A DNA stretch of 64,000 nucleotides, taken from contig JBBDWK010000046.1 in the NCBI GenBank assembly GCA_040902885.1, positions 1 through 64,000 on the forward strand, read 5' to 3'. The notes under the pieces are model-generated. The model ran no database searches. It was not told the origin of the DNA and worked only from the letters and a program-made list of their open reading frames with translations. Source of the DNA: JBBDWK01 sp040902885 (GTDB lineage: Bacteria > Acidobacteriota > Terriglobia > Bryobacterales > Bryobacteraceae). This document shows positions 32,140 through 41,815 of the stretch, in pieces. The position numbers were made by a program, and so were the translations under genes. Position 1 is the stretch's first letter; every line of letters starts with the position of its first letter.

Positions 32140-32202
32140 ATGCAGCGCCGCCCTAAAGGGATTGGCGGCGAGCGTCGATAAACACAAGAGAAGATCGCTT
32201 CC

Positions 32203-33078
32203 ATGCCGGCCGTGCTTGAAACGCCAACCAGTGAGCGCTCACGGTCGAAACCCTGGGCGGTTAAAAATCTGCCTCCGTTCCCGAGGATCGCTGTCGAGCT
32301 GCTGGAACTGCTTTCGCACGAAGATGTGGCCATCAAGAAGATCGTGGATCTGATCCATCTGGATCCCGCCTTCGCCGCCGAGGTGTTGCGGCTGGCCAAC
32401 TCCGCGGTTTACGGCTTTCACGCCCGGATCGGCGAGCTGGATCGGGCGCTTGTGCTGCTTGGCGCCGAACGGGTCAAGGCATTATCCATGACGGTGGCCC
32501 TGCGCAAGTACGGAAATTGCAACCGTCAGAGCGAGGCCATCCACGCGTGCTGGCGACACAGCCTGGGATGTGCGGCAGCGGGTGTGGAACTGGCCCGCGC
32601 CTTCGAGCTCGACAGCGACCACGCCTACACGGCGGGGCTGCTTCACGATGTTGGAAGACTGGGCCTCCTGGTGGGCTTTCCCGAACAGTACGCGACACTG
32701 CTGGCGGTGACGGTCGAGCACGGATTCGATCCCATGGAGGTAGAGCGCGCCATGTTCGACCTGGACCACTGCGAGGCGGGGATGTGGCTTGCCAAAGATT
32801 GGAATTTTCCCGGTGTTCTTTGCGAAGTGATCGGCGAACATCATCGCAAGCCGGAGGATCGGGGGAGAAGCACCGAGCCAACGGGGTATGCGGTGTTGGT
32901 TCATTTCGCCTGCCGGCTTGCGGATAGTCTCGGATACATCGCGGCGCCGCCCAGACAGCCGGAGTCCGTGGCGGAAGTGCTGGCGGACCTTCCCGAGCCG
33001 GTGCGCGGCCGATTCCGGCTTGACCCGGAGCGGCTTGACGAGACGGTCCGCTGGCGGGTAGCCGCTATCGGCGACTAA
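32203..33078 (+). CDS. HDOD-domain signalling protein with HD pair
   Basis: The 291-residue protein has an HDOD domain (about 20-215): LPPFPRIAVELLELLSHEDV, LDPAFAAEVLRLANSAVYG and RALVLLGAERVKALSMTVAL. The HD pair is present (GLLHDVGRL, His148-Asp149), as are WRHS and GEHH, whereas many HDOD proteins have lost these residues. HDOD proteins link second messengers or stress to motility and gene expression. It is followed 17 bases later by motA in the same direction, so it may regulate the stator or simply be cotranscribed. Confidence 0.85.
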   Translation: MPAVLETPTSERSRSKPWAVKNLPPFPRIAVELLELLSHEDVAIKKIVDLIHLDPAFAAEVLRLANSAVYGFHARIGELDRALVLLGAERVKALSMTVALRKYGNCNRQSEAIHACWRHSLGCAAAGVELARAFELDSDHAYTAGLLHDVGRLGLLVGFPEQYATLLAVTVEHGFDPMEVERAMFDLDHCEAGMWLAKDWNFPGVLCEVIGEHHRKPEDRGRSTEPTGYAVLVHFACRLADSLGYIAAPPRQPESVAEVLADLPEPVRGRFRLDPERLDETVRWRVAAIGD

Positions 33079-33095
33079 GGCCTGTTTAAAAGAAT

Positions 33096-33959
33096 ATGTT
33101 CGTAATTATCGGAATTCTCGTAGTGATTTGCGCGGTCATCGGAGGCTTCCTGATGGCCGATGGGCACCTGGCTGTGCTCTGGCAGCCCAACGAGATCGTG
33201 ATTATCGTGGGAGCCGCGGTGGGCACGCTGCTCATCGGAAATCCGCTCCCAATCATTCAAGGCATCTGGAAGGGTATCAGGAGCGTGTTCGTTCCCAGCC
33301 GGTTCACCAAAGCCTTTTACCTTGAAAACCTGAAGATGCTGAACCAGCTCTTCTCCTATGCCCGAAAAGAGGGCCTGGTGAGATTGGAGGTCGATGTGGA
33401 GGACCCGGTCCGGAGCCCGGTCTTCTCCAAATATCCTCAGTTTCTCAAGGATCATCATGCCGTTCACTTCATCTGCGACACTTTGCGGATGTCCATCAGC
33501 GGCGGGGTGGGCCACTATGAGTTGGACCAGATGATGGAACTGGACATGGAGACACATCATGTTGAGGCCGGAGCGCCAGTGGTGGCTTTGACAACCATGG
33601 CCGACGCGCTTCCCGGCCTGGGAATTGTGGCCGCGGTGCTCGGCGTGGTCATTACCATGGGCGCGCTCGGCGGGCCTCCCGAGGAGATTGGACATCACGT
33701 GGCTGCCGCGCTGGTAGGCACCTTCCTGGGAATTCTGTTGTGTTACGGAATCTTCGGACCGTTGGCCGCGAACATGAGCAAGCTGAACGATGCCGAAGCG
33801 CAGTATTACCAGTGCCTGCGCATAGGCATCATCTCCTTTGTCAAAGGTTCCGCTCCCATCCTGGCGACGGAGTTTGCGCGGCGAACCGTTCCGGCCACTC
33901 TGCGGCCGACATTTCAAGAGATGGAAAACGCGTGCAAGGGCCAGCCGGCGCCGGCCTGA
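33096..33959 (+). CDS. motA: Flagellar motor stator protein MotA
   Basis: The 287-residue protein has four transmembrane helices: two near the N terminus (about 1-20 and 33-52) and two after a cytoplasmic domain. TTMADALPGLGIVAAVLGVVI and HHVAAALVGTFLGILLCYG form the last two. The cytoplasmic region LENLKMLNQLFSYARKEG contacts the rotor in characterised MotA. With MotB it forms the ion channel that drives the flagellum. No other flagellar gene is in the window. Confidence 0.94.
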   Translation: MFVIIGILVVICAVIGGFLMADGHLAVLWQPNEIVIIVGAAVGTLLIGNPLPIIQGIWKGIRSVFVPSRFTKAFYLENLKMLNQLFSYARKEGLVRLEVDVEDPVRSPVFSKYPQFLKDHHAVHFICDTLRMSISGGVGHYELDQMMELDMETHHVEAGAPVVALTTMADALPGLGIVAAVLGVVITMGALGGPPEEIGHHVAAALVGTFLGILLCYGIFGPLAANMSKLNDAEAQYYQCLRIGIISFVKGSAPILATEFARRTVPATLRPTFQEMENACKGQPAPA

Positions 33960-33987
33960 TGAAGCGCGAAGAGGTTAGCAAACGGGA

Positions 33988-34851
33988 ATGGCCGAAGAAA
34001 ACAGTTCTCCCCAAATTATCGTCGTAAAAAAAAGGCGAGGGCACGGCAAGCACCACCACGGCGGGGCCTGGAAAGTCGCCTATGCCGACTTCGTTACGGC
34101 CATGATGGCGCTCTTCATCGTGCTCTGGCTGCTGAGCAGCAGTGAAGAAGTGCAGAAAGCGGTAGGCGGATATTTTCAGGATCCCCTCGGCAACGGCAAG
34201 CTGCAAGGAAGCACCCATTCGGGCACCGGCGAAGGCATCCTCGCCAAAAAGGAGGATATGGACGAGCTGAAAGAGAAGCTGTTGAACGCTCTTCAAGTCA
34301 TTCCGCAGTTTCAGAAGATGAAAGACCAGGTGCAGCTCAACGTCACCGGCGACGGATTGCGCGTGGAACTGCTGGAAACCGAGAAGGGACTGTTCTTCGA
34401 AAAGGGTAGCCCCGCGCCAAGCGAGCAGGGGCGGGAACTGCTGTTGCGTCTTTCCGAAGAACTATCCAAGCTGCCCAATAGCATACTGATCGAGGGGCAC
34501 ACGGACGCCATCCCTTACTCCGGCAAGGGCGAGTATTCGAACTGGGAGTTGTCTTCGGATCGGGCCAATGCCGCGCGCCGCCTGATGCAGGCGGCAGGGC
34601 TCCGGCAGAACCAGGTGATTCAGGTGCGGGGATTCGCGGATCAGAGCCTGCGCGACCCTGGAAATCCGACCAATCCCGCCAACCGCCGGATATCGGTCGT
34701 CATTCGCTATCAGACGCCTCCCGCCCAGACGCCTCCCGCCGAAAACGGCGCGCAGGCGGGCGGAAAGAAGTCCTCGGGGAAGACGGGAGTGGTCGCCCTG
34801 GTTGCGCGCCCCCCGGCGAGCCAACCTGCCAGCCCGGAAACTGTACAATAG
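33988..34851 (+). CDS. motB: Flagellar motor stator protein MotB
   Basis: The 287-residue protein has a basic N terminus, one transmembrane helix with the essential ion-binding Asp34 (YADFVTAMMALFIVLWLL) and an OmpA-like peptidoglycan-binding domain (about 125-240) with ILIEGHTDAIPY and SDRANAARRLM. The C-terminal tail of about 45 residues is rich in Pro, Ala and Gln. It is 28 bases after motA. An A8 run at 34026-34033 lies within codons 13-15. Confidence 0.94.
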   Translation: MAEENSSPQIIVVKKRRGHGKHHHGGAWKVAYADFVTAMMALFIVLWLLSSSEEVQKAVGGYFQDPLGNGKLQGSTHSGTGEGILAKKEDMDELKEKLLNALQVIPQFQKMKDQVQLNVTGDGLRVELLETEKGLFFEKGSPAPSEQGRELLLRLSEELSKLPNSILIEGHTDAIPYSGKGEYSNWELSSDRANAARRLMQAAGLRQNQVIQVRGFADQSLRDPGNPTNPANRRISVVIRYQTPPAQTPPAENGAQAGGKKSSGKTGVVALVARPPASQPASPETVQ

Positions 34852-34889
34852 CGGGTTCGTGCCCGGGCGCGCCCCGCGGCCAGGAACCC

Positions 34890-35636
34890 ATGCCACTCCC
34901 GCAACTATCCGCCGAAGACCTGAAGCTGCTCGGCCAGTACGACACGCCGACTATCTGTAACGTCATCGAGCTGTTCGACGTTCGCCCGCGCAACGCCGGT
35001 TATATGGATGGGCGCATCCGCGCGTGCTTCCCCGAGATGCCGCCCATCGTGGGCTACGCTTCCACCGCCGCCATCCGCACGGCCTTTCCCAAGGCGGAAG
35101 GCGAGGTCTACTCGTCGCTCGACGAGCAGGCCGCGGCCTTCGCCGCGATTCCGGGGCCGCCCATTGTCGTGTTCCAGGACCTCGACGATCCTCCGGTGGC
35201 CGCCACCTTTGGAGAAATCATGTGCTCCACCTATCAGGGTTTTGGCGCGGTGGGGCTGATCACTAGCGGCGCGGCGCGGGACCTCGACCAGGTGCGCAAA
35301 ATCGGCTTCTCCGCCTTCAGCGGCGGCGTCATCTGCTCGCACGGTTACAGTCACATCGTCTCCATCCACGGTCCGGTGCGCGTGGGCGGTGTGGCGGTGC
35401 ATCCCGGCGACCTCTTGCACGCCGATGCCAATGGCGTCACCACCATCCCGCATGAAATCGCCTCGGATGTGGCCCAGGCTTGCGCCGGCTACATGGCGGC
35501 CGAGGCCGTGGTGCTCGATTTTCTCAAGACCGGCTCCAGGGACGTGAAGCGATTCTCGGACGCCCGCAAGGAGTCGCTGCGGCAGATCGCCGCGCTGGGC
35601 GAGAAGGTCCGCGGGAGGCGTGCTTCCGCCGGGTGA
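34890..35636 (+). CDS. RraA-family protein (aldolase/decarboxylase-like)
   Basis: The 248-residue protein is a cytoplasmic RraA-like protein. YDTPTICNVIELFDVRPRN opens it, and AVGLITSGAARDLDQVRKIGF carries the R-D pair that binds substrate in HMG-type aldolases. GGVAVHPGDLLHADANGVTTIP closes the fold. Members act on 4-hydroxy-4-methyl-2-oxoglutarate or oxaloacetate, or are uncharacterised. It lies 38 bases after motB and 13 bases before gdhA. Confidence 0.82.
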   Translation: MPLPQLSAEDLKLLGQYDTPTICNVIELFDVRPRNAGYMDGRIRACFPEMPPIVGYASTAAIRTAFPKAEGEVYSSLDEQAAAFAAIPGPPIVVFQDLDDPPVAATFGEIMCSTYQGFGAVGLITSGAARDLDQVRKIGFSAFSGGVICSHGYSHIVSIHGPVRVGGVAVHPGDLLHADANGVTTIPHEIASDVAQACAGYMAAEAVVLDFLKTGSRDVKRFSDARKESLRQIAALGEKVRGRRASAG

Positions 35637-35649
35637 GATACTAAAACGA

Positions 35650-36918
35650 ATGGCGACGACTTTGTCGTTGGAACAGGAAACAAACCCCTGGCTCGCGGCC
35701 GCGGCGCGCTTCGACGAAGCGGCGGAGCGTTTGAAGCTCGACGACGGGATGTGCAAGCTGCTGCGCACTCCCGTGAAGGAAGTCAGAGTCGCTATTCCGG
35801 TAGTCCTTGACGACGGACGCTTGGAGGTTTTCACTGGCTATCGTGTGCAGCACTCCATCGCGCGCGGCCCTGGCAAGGGGGGCATCCGCTTCGCGCCCGA
35901 CGTCACCCTGGACGAAGTGCGCGCGCTGGCCTCCTGGATGACGTGGAAGTGCGCTGTGGTGAACATTCCATTTGGCGGCGCAAAGGGCGGGGTGATTTGC
36001 GATCCGAATCTGCTGTCCAGCGGCGAGCTGGAGCGCATCACGCGCCGTTACACCGCCGAACTGGGCGAGCTGCTGGGCCCGGAGCGCGATGTGCCCGCTC
36101 CGGATTTGAACACTAACGACCAGGTGATGGCCTGGATCATGGACACTTATTCCATGCACGCGCGCCACACCGTTACGGCGGTGGTTACCGGCAAGCCGCT
36201 CGAACTGGGCGGCTCCCGCGGCCGGCGGGAGGCGACAGGCAGGGGCTGCATGCTGGTCACGTTGCAGGCTCTCAAGCTGTTCAACCTGGAGCCGTCCGGC
36301 ACGCGCGTCGTGATTCAAGGCTTCGGCAACGTGGGCGGGATGGCCGCGCAGCTTATGGCGCAGGCGGGATTCCGGGTGGTTTGCATCATCGAGTACAATG
36401 GCGCGGTGTACAACCGGAACGGCCTCGACATCCCCGCGCTGATGGAGCACAAGAAGGAGACCGGCTCCATTCTCGATTTCCCCGAAAGCGAGAATATGGA
36501 TCGCGACGAGGCGCTGGAACAGGAGTGCGAAGTCCTTCTTCCCGCGGCCACCGAGAACGTGATCACCACGCGCAACGCCCCGCGGCTGCGCTGCAGAATT
36601 CTGTGCGAAGGCGCCAACGGCCCCACCACCGCGCTCGCCGACGAGATCCTGATGGACAAGCGGATTTTTGTCATCCCCGACATCCTGGCCAACGCGGGAG
36701 GCGTGACCGTTTCGTATTTCGAATGGGTGCAGGACCGCCAGGGCTTCTTTTGGAACGAGCAGCTCGTCAACGACCGTCTGGCCGAGATCATATTGGCCGG
36801 TTTCGACGGCGTGGTCGGCTATGCCGGCAGGCATCGGGTGAATAACCGCACAGCGGCGTACATGCTCGCGCTTGACCGCGTGGCCATCGCCATTAAACTT
36901 CGGGGAATCTACGCCTGA
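35650..36918 (+). CDS. gdhA: Glutamate dehydrogenase (Glu/Leu/Phe/Val family)
   Basis: The 422-residue protein has the full family layout. GYRVQHSIARGPGKGGIRF holds substrate residues, MTWKCAVVNIPFGGAKGGV has the catalytic Lys, and APDLNTNDQVMAW and the Rossmann loop VVIQGFGNVGG follow. CEGANGPTTALADEIL and ILANAGGVTVSYFEW are typical. It would interconvert glutamate and 2-oxoglutarate. ATG 35650 is the first start that gives the family N terminus. Its stop overlaps the mutS start (TGATG). Confidence 0.93.
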   Translation: MATTLSLEQETNPWLAAAARFDEAAERLKLDDGMCKLLRTPVKEVRVAIPVVLDDGRLEVFTGYRVQHSIARGPGKGGIRFAPDVTLDEVRALASWMTWKCAVVNIPFGGAKGGVICDPNLLSSGELERITRRYTAELGELLGPERDVPAPDLNTNDQVMAWIMDTYSMHARHTVTAVVTGKPLELGGSRGRREATGRGCMLVTLQALKLFNLEPSGTRVVIQGFGNVGGMAAQLMAQAGFRVVCIIEYNGAVYNRNGLDIPALMEHKKETGSILDFPESENMDRDEALEQECEVLLPAATENVITTRNAPRLRCRILCEGANGPTTALADEILMDKRIFVIPDILANAGGVTVSYFEWVQDRQGFFWNEQLVNDRLAEIILAGFDGVVGYAGRHRVNNRTAAYMLALDRVAIAIKLRGIYA

Positions 36919-39509
36919 TGTCCGCCGACGCCTCCACGCCGCTGATGCGGCAATATCACTCCATCAAGCAGCAGGTTCCCCAGGCGCTGCTGATGTTCCG
37001 GCTGGGCGACTTTTACGAGCTGTTTCACGACGACGCCGTCACCGCCGCCCGTGAGCTGGAGATCACGCTCACCGCCCGGAACAAGGACAAGGGCGCGGGC
37101 GTGCCCATGTGCGGCGTGCCCTACCACTCCGCCGAAGGTTACATCGCGAAGCTCATTCAGAAAGGCTATCGTGTGGCGGTGTGCGATCAGATGGAGGTTC
37201 CGGGCCGGGGCACAAAACTGGTGAGGCGCGAGATTACGCGCATCGTCACGCCCGGAACGGCCACCGACGCGAATCTCCTGCGCTCGCACGAGAACAACTA
37301 CCTGGCCGCGGTGGCGCCGCTCGACGGCCGTGTGGGGCTGGCTCATGTGGACGTATCGACGGGCGAGTTTCACGCCACGGAAGTCGAAGCGGCGGAGCTG
37401 CCGTCCGCCCTGGAGCAGATCAATGCCCGCGAGGTGCTGGCGCCGGCCGGGCTGCCGCTTGTGGCGGCGCGCGGACCGCTGGTTACCGAGCTTGAAGAGT
37501 GGATCTTCAGCTTCGATTACGCCGACCGCGCCCTGCGCGAGCACTTCGGGCTGCTGACGCTGGACGGCTGCGGCCTGGCCGGCAGGCCGGCGGCGGTGCG
37601 CGCCGCCGGCGCCCTGCTGCACTATCTGCGCGAGACGCAGCGCGCGGCGCTCGACCATCTCGACCAGCCGTCGCACTACCGGCGCGCGGACAGCATGGTG
37701 CTTGACGCTTCCACCACGCGCAACCTGGAACTGGTGGAGCCGCTTTTCCCCGAAGAAGGCTACCCCCTGATCCGCGTGCTCGACCTGACGCTCACCGGGA
37801 TGGGCGGCCGTCTGCTGCGCCGGCGTCTGCTTGCGCCGTCGCTCGACCGCCAGGAGATTGAGGGGCGTTTGGACGCGCTCGGAAGCTTGGCGGGCGATGC
37901 GATTCTGCGGGCCGAGCTGCGCGGCGAGTTGAAGAGCGTGCTCGATCTCGAACGGCTGCTCGCCAAGGTCACCCTGGGGTCGGCCGGCCCGCGCGATCTG
38001 CTGGCGCTGGGCCGCTCGCTCGAACGGGTGCCCGCGCTGAAACGCTGCTTCGAAGCGCGCGACAGCGCGCGGATCGCCGCTCTCCGCGCACGCATCCACG
38101 ACCGGCTGGACGAGGTGGCCGAAGCACGCGATGCCATTCTTGCGGCGCTGGCCGACGAGCCGCCAGTCAATCTCTCCGACGGCGGCGCAATCCGCGATGG
38201 CTACAACCAGGAGCTTGACGAGCTGCGCGGCCTGAGCCGCAACGGGCGCGAGCATATCGCCGCGATCGAAGCCCGCGAGCGTTCGCGCAGCGGCATACAA
38301 TCGCTCAAGGTCCGCTTCAATAACGTCTTCGGATATTACATCGAGATCTCGAAGGCCAACCTGCACCTGGTCCCGCCGGATTACGAGCGCAAGCAGACGC
38401 TGGTGAACGCCGAGCGCTACACTACTCCGGAGCTGAAGGACTACGAGCGCAAGGTGCTGGACGCCGAGGACAAAATTCTCACCCTGGAAAGGGAGGTCTT
38501 CGGCCACGTGCGGCAGATCGCCGCCTCGCACGCGCAAGCCATCCGGGGAACCGCCGCGGCGATTGCCGAGCTGGACGCGACCGCCGCGCTCGCACAGGTG
38601 GCCGCCGAGAACCGCTACGTGCGGCCCGTCTTCTCCACAACCGGCGAGATGCGCATCGTGGCGGGGCGTCACGCGGTGATCGAAAAGCTCGCCGAGGCGG
38701 AACGCTTCATTCCCAACGACCTGTATCTGAACTCGGAGAACCACCGCCTCGCCCTGATCACCGGTCCGAACATGGGCGGAAAATCGACCTACCTGCGGCA
38801 GGCCGCGCTCATCGCCATTCTCGCCCAGATGGGTTCGTTCGTCCCGGCGGAAGCGGCCGAGCTGCCGCTGATCGACCGCGTCTTCACGCGTATCGGCGCC
38901 TCCGACAACCTCTCGCGCGGCCGCTCCACGTTCATGGTCGAGATGACCGAGACGGCCGTCATACTGAACACCGCCACCGATTGCAGCCTGATCGTCCTCG
39001 ATGAAATCGGGCGCGGAACAGCCACACACGACGGGCTGGCGCTTGCCTGGGCGGTGGTGGAGTTCCTTCACGACCGCACGCGCGCCAAAACGCTCTTCGC
39101 CACGCACTATCACGAACTGACCGAGCTTGCTGGGCAGTTGGAGAGCGTGCGCAACCTCCGCGTCTCGGTAAAGGAAGCCGGCGAGCGCATCATCTTTCTG
39201 CGTAAGGTGGAGCCGGGCAAAGCCGACCGCAGCTACGGCATTGAAGTAGCGCGTCTGGCCGGGCTGCCGCGCGAAGTCATCGGACGTGCGCGCGAGGTAT
39301 TGAAGCTGCACGAACGCTCGGAACGCGCCGCTCGCGCCGAGCTGGCCCCGCCCGCGCGCTCGGAACCCATTCAGATACGCCTCTTCGAGCCGCTGACGCA
39401 CGCCATCGCCGAGCGCATTCGCGGCGTCAACGTGGACGAGCTGCGGCCCATCGAAGCGCTGCAACTACTCGGCGAGCTGCAGGAGGAATTGAAGCGCGCG
39501 TGCGTGTAG
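36918..39509 (+). CDS. mutS: DNA mismatch repair protein MutS
   Basis: The 863-residue protein has the mismatch-binding F-x-E motif in LLMFRLGDFYELFHDDA. The connector, core and clamp domains follow. The ATPase has the Walker A motif GPNMGGKST (about residue 616), SRGRSTFMVEMTETA, Walker B LIVLDEIGRGTATHDG and TLFATHYHELTEL. It recognises base mismatches with MutL. It shares one base with gdhA and overlaps anmK by 10 bases. A long minus-strand reading frame opposite it is only a composition shadow. Confidence 0.97.
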   Translation: MSADASTPLMRQYHSIKQQVPQALLMFRLGDFYELFHDDAVTAARELEITLTARNKDKGAGVPMCGVPYHSAEGYIAKLIQKGYRVAVCDQMEVPGRGTKLVRREITRIVTPGTATDANLLRSHENNYLAAVAPLDGRVGLAHVDVSTGEFHATEVEAAELPSALEQINAREVLAPAGLPLVAARGPLVTELEEWIFSFDYADRALREHFGLLTLDGCGLAGRPAAVRAAGALLHYLRETQRAALDHLDQPSHYRRADSMVLDASTTRNLELVEPLFPEEGYPLIRVLDLTLTGMGGRLLRRRLLAPSLDRQEIEGRLDALGSLAGDAILRAELRGELKSVLDLERLLAKVTLGSAGPRDLLALGRSLERVPALKRCFEARDSARIAALRARIHDRLDEVAEARDAILAALADEPPVNLSDGGAIRDGYNQELDELRGLSRNGREHIAAIEARERSRSGIQSLKVRFNNVFGYYIEISKANLHLVPPDYERKQTLVNAERYTTPELKDYERKVLDAEDKILTLEREVFGHVRQIAASHAQAIRGTAAAIAELDATAALAQVAAENRYVRPVFSTTGEMRIVAGRHAVIEKLAEAERFIPNDLYLNSENHRLALITGPNMGGKSTYLRQAALIAILAQMGSFVPAEAAELPLIDRVFTRIGASDNLSRGRSTFMVEMTETAVILNTATDCSLIVLDEIGRGTATHDGLALAWAVVEFLHDRTRAKTLFATHYHELTELAGQLESVRNLRVSVKEAGERIIFLRKVEPGKADRSYGIEVARLAGLPREVIGRAREVLKLHERSERAARAELAPPARSEPIQIRLFEPLTHAIAERIRGVNVDELRPIEALQLLGELQEELKRACV

Positions 39510-40603
39510 CGGGCATCATGAGCGGGACCTCGCTCGATGGCATCGATGTGGCCATCGTGGACATCGAAGGACGAAAATTCTCGACGGCCGGCTTCCACAC
39601 CACGCGCTATCCCGCCGCGCTGCGCCGGGCCATTCTCGAAATTTCAAACGCGGCCACCACGACGGGCGCCATCTCGCGCCTCAACTTCCGCCTGGGCGAG
39701 GAGTACGCGGAGGCGGTGCGCGAAACCTGCCGCCGGACGCGCGTGCCTCTGTCGTCTCTTGAATTGATCGGCTCGCATGGGCAGACCGTCTACCATGAGA
39801 GCCGCTCGAACACGCTGCAGATCGGCGAAGCGGCGGTGCTCGCCGAGCGCCTCGGCCTGCCCGTGGTGTCCGACTTCCGGCCGCGCGACATCGCGGCGGG
39901 CGGCGCCGGCGCTCCGCTGGTTCCCTTCGTCGACTATTTGCTCTTTCGTCATGCCAGGCGCGGACGGGTTGCGCTCAACATCGGCGGCATCGCCAACCTG
40001 ACGGGTATCCCGCCCGATGGAGATGCCAGGGACGCGATCGCCTTCGACACCGGGCCGGGCAATATGGTGATGGACGCGCTGATTTCCGAATTCACCGGCG
40101 GCCGGAGCCACTTCGACCGCGGCGGGCGCGTTGCGGCACGCGGATCGGTGAACCGGAAGCTGCTGAAAGATCTGCTGGCGGACCCCCACTACCGTGCGAA
40201 GCCGCCGAAGAGCGCGGGCCGGGAGCAGTATGGCACGGAGTTTATCGAGCGCCTGAAGTCATCCGGAGCCTCGCTGCCCGACCTGGTCGCAACCGCAACC
40301 GTTCTCACCGCGGCGACCATCGCCGCGGGCATCGAGCGCTTCGTGCGCCCGAAGATGCCGGTGGACGATCTGATCGTCTCGGGCGGCGGCGCGCACAACC
40401 CCCGGATCATGGCCCAACTGGCAGCCTATCTGCCGGGAGTGACGCTCGCGGCATCGGACGAGTTCGGCATCTCGGCGGATGCAAAGGAAGCCATCGCCTT
40501 CGCGATTCTGGCCTACGAAACCTGGCGCGGCCGGCCGGGTAATCTGCCCTCCGCGACAGGGGCCAGGCGTCCTGTGATCTTGGGCAAGATCACGCGCGTT
40601 TGA
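39500..40603 (+). CDS. anmK: Anhydro-N-acetylmuramic acid kinase
   Basis: The 367-residue kinase recycles 1,6-anhydro-MurNAc from cell-wall turnover into MurNAc-6-phosphate. The phosphate loop GIMSGTSLDGID stands at residues 5-16, with GSHGQTVYHE, RPRDIAAGGAGAPLVPFVD, NIGGIANLT and DTGPGNMVMD. The GTG at 39500 starts the family N terminus and overlaps mutS by 10 bases. It converges on the PEP-CTERM gene. Confidence 0.95.
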   Translation: MRVAGIMSGTSLDGIDVAIVDIEGRKFSTAGFHTTRYPAALRRAILEISNAATTTGAISRLNFRLGEEYAEAVRETCRRTRVPLSSLELIGSHGQTVYHESRSNTLQIGEAAVLAERLGLPVVSDFRPRDIAAGGAGAPLVPFVDYLLFRHARRGRVALNIGGIANLTGIPPDGDARDAIAFDTGPGNMVMDALISEFTGGRSHFDRGGRVAARGSVNRKLLKDLLADPHYRAKPPKSAGREQYGTEFIERLKSSGASLPDLVATATVLTAATIAAGIERFVRPKMPVDDLIVSGGGAHNPRIMAQLAAYLPGVTLAASDEFGISADAKEAIAFAILAYETWRGRPGNLPSATGARRPVILGKITRV

Positions 40604-40634
40604 ACTCACCGCCAGTGGTGCGGCCCCATAAGCG

Positions 40635-41783
40635 TTAACTTCGGCTGCGGCGGGCGCGGACCAAGCCAAGAATGCCGATGCCCGCGCCCAGCAGAAGCAT
40701 GCTGGACGGTTCCGGAACGGCCGAAGGCGTGACGTTCGTCATCGTCAACGATGCGGTGCCGGTGTCGAGGAGAATTTGAAGCGGGAAGCCGGCCGGATCC
40801 CCTGCATCGAAGATCGGACTGAGAGTAGAAATCGTCCACTGCGCGACCGAGTCGCATCCGGCAGCCGCGAAGTCGAAGCCCGTCTGGTCGCCAACCCCGT
40901 TTCCGAACGTGCCGCCGATGCCCGCGCAGTCCGGCGAGGTGAGGTTGAGACCCGCGAACTGCGACCAGGCAGGGCCGGTCGGGAAGTTGATGCTCGACGC
41001 AAAGCCGCCGGTCAGCAAGTAATTGAAGCCGTAGACGAACGGTGGGTCGGTCCAGGCTCCGCTGAAAATCGTCGGGAAAACCCACTCCGGCACACCCGTA
41101 TCCGGATTGACGTTGATCACGGGAACGATTGGATTGTCCGGCGCCCCGCCGAGTTCAATATCGCCCTCCGCCTCCATGCCAAAGCTCTGGATAAGAGCGA
41201 AAAAGTCGCCGGCGAACGGCAGGATCGTGTCCGTCGTGCCGGTTAAGCAGCAGCCCCCGATCGACGTATCCTGAATTACGTTAACGTCTCCGGCAGTGGC
41301 GAATCCGGAGAGATCCCCCAACTCGAATCCGCCGTTAAAAACCGGCGATCCGTTCAGCAGAATCTGGTCCACGCCCACGAACGAGTTATACAGCGTGTCG
41401 CCCGTATTCGACGCGCCGATCGCGAAAATGGCGTTGTCCGAATTCAGTATGACGTTTGTCGACTGCCATCCGGTGAACCCGTAATCTCCTACTTCAACAC
41501 CAAAGTCGTTGGTGGACGCCAGCGCATTCAGACCTCCATTGACGACAAACCAGGATGGGTCGGAAAACGGGACATAGTCCGTGGCTTTGTGGGCCCACCG
41601 GAAGGACAACGTATCCCCCGCGTTGTTGCCCAGATTCATCCTCAACGCGGCGCCGTTCGTGCTGTCAAAAGTCAGGTTGAGGGTTCCCGAGGGCAGTCCC
41701 AGGAACAGGTCGAGTGGAGAAGCATGGATGCACGGAATTGTAAGGATTCCCAGCAGAGAGAGCTTGAGTAATTCAACCTTCAT
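40635..41783 (-). CDS. PEP-CTERM sorting-domain protein 1
   Basis: The 382-residue secreted protein has a short signal peptide (about 1-21) and ends in the PEP-CTERM signal: VPEPSSMLLLG, a helix and a basic tail RARRSRS. Exosortase would cut this and export or anchor the protein with exopolysaccharide. The body is low-charge, rich in Gly, Asn, Asp and Phe, and beta-like; it contains paired Cys in IGGCCLTG and a C-rich loop DCAGIGG. The ligand is unknown and no exosortase gene is in the window. GGAGG precedes the ATG. Confidence 0.88.
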   Translation of the reverse strand: MKVELLKLSLLGILTIPCIHASPLDLFLGLPSGTLNLTFDSTNGAALRMNLGNNAGDTLSFRWAHKATDYVPFSDPSWFVVNGGLNALASTNDFGVEVGDYGFTGWQSTNVILNSDNAIFAIGASNTGDTLYNSFVGVDQILLNGSPVFNGGFELGDLSGFATAGDVNVIQDTSIGGCCLTGTTDTILPFAGDFFALIQSFGMEAEGDIELGGAPDNPIVPVINVNPDTGVPEWVFPTIFSGAWTDPPFVYGFNYLLTGGFASSINFPTGPAWSQFAGLNLTSPDCAGIGGTFGNGVGDQTGFDFAAAGCDSVAQWTISTLSPIFDAGDPAGFPLQILLDTGTASLTMTNVTPSAVPEPSSMLLLGAGIGILGLVRARRSRS

Positions 41784-41800
41784 TTCACCTCCGAGTTATG

Positions 41801-41815
41801 CCCGCACAACGCGGG
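41801..41815 (-). promoter_or_regulatory. Small hairpin in the 5' leader of PEP-CTERM gene 1
   Basis: CCCGC-ACAAC-GCGGG is a perfect 5-bp GC stem. It lies 17 bases before the ATG, just upstream of the GGAGG site on the minus strand, and could affect ribosome access. The rest of the 294-bp gap to gyrA shows no gene; TAAAAT near 42052 may be part of a gyrA promoter. Confidence 0.25.

Noticed and set aside
36909..39464. An 851-codon open frame on the minus strand opposite mutS
   Set aside because: It mirrors the mutS codons in a GC-rich gene, has no recognisable domain, and mutS is certain. It is a composition shadow.
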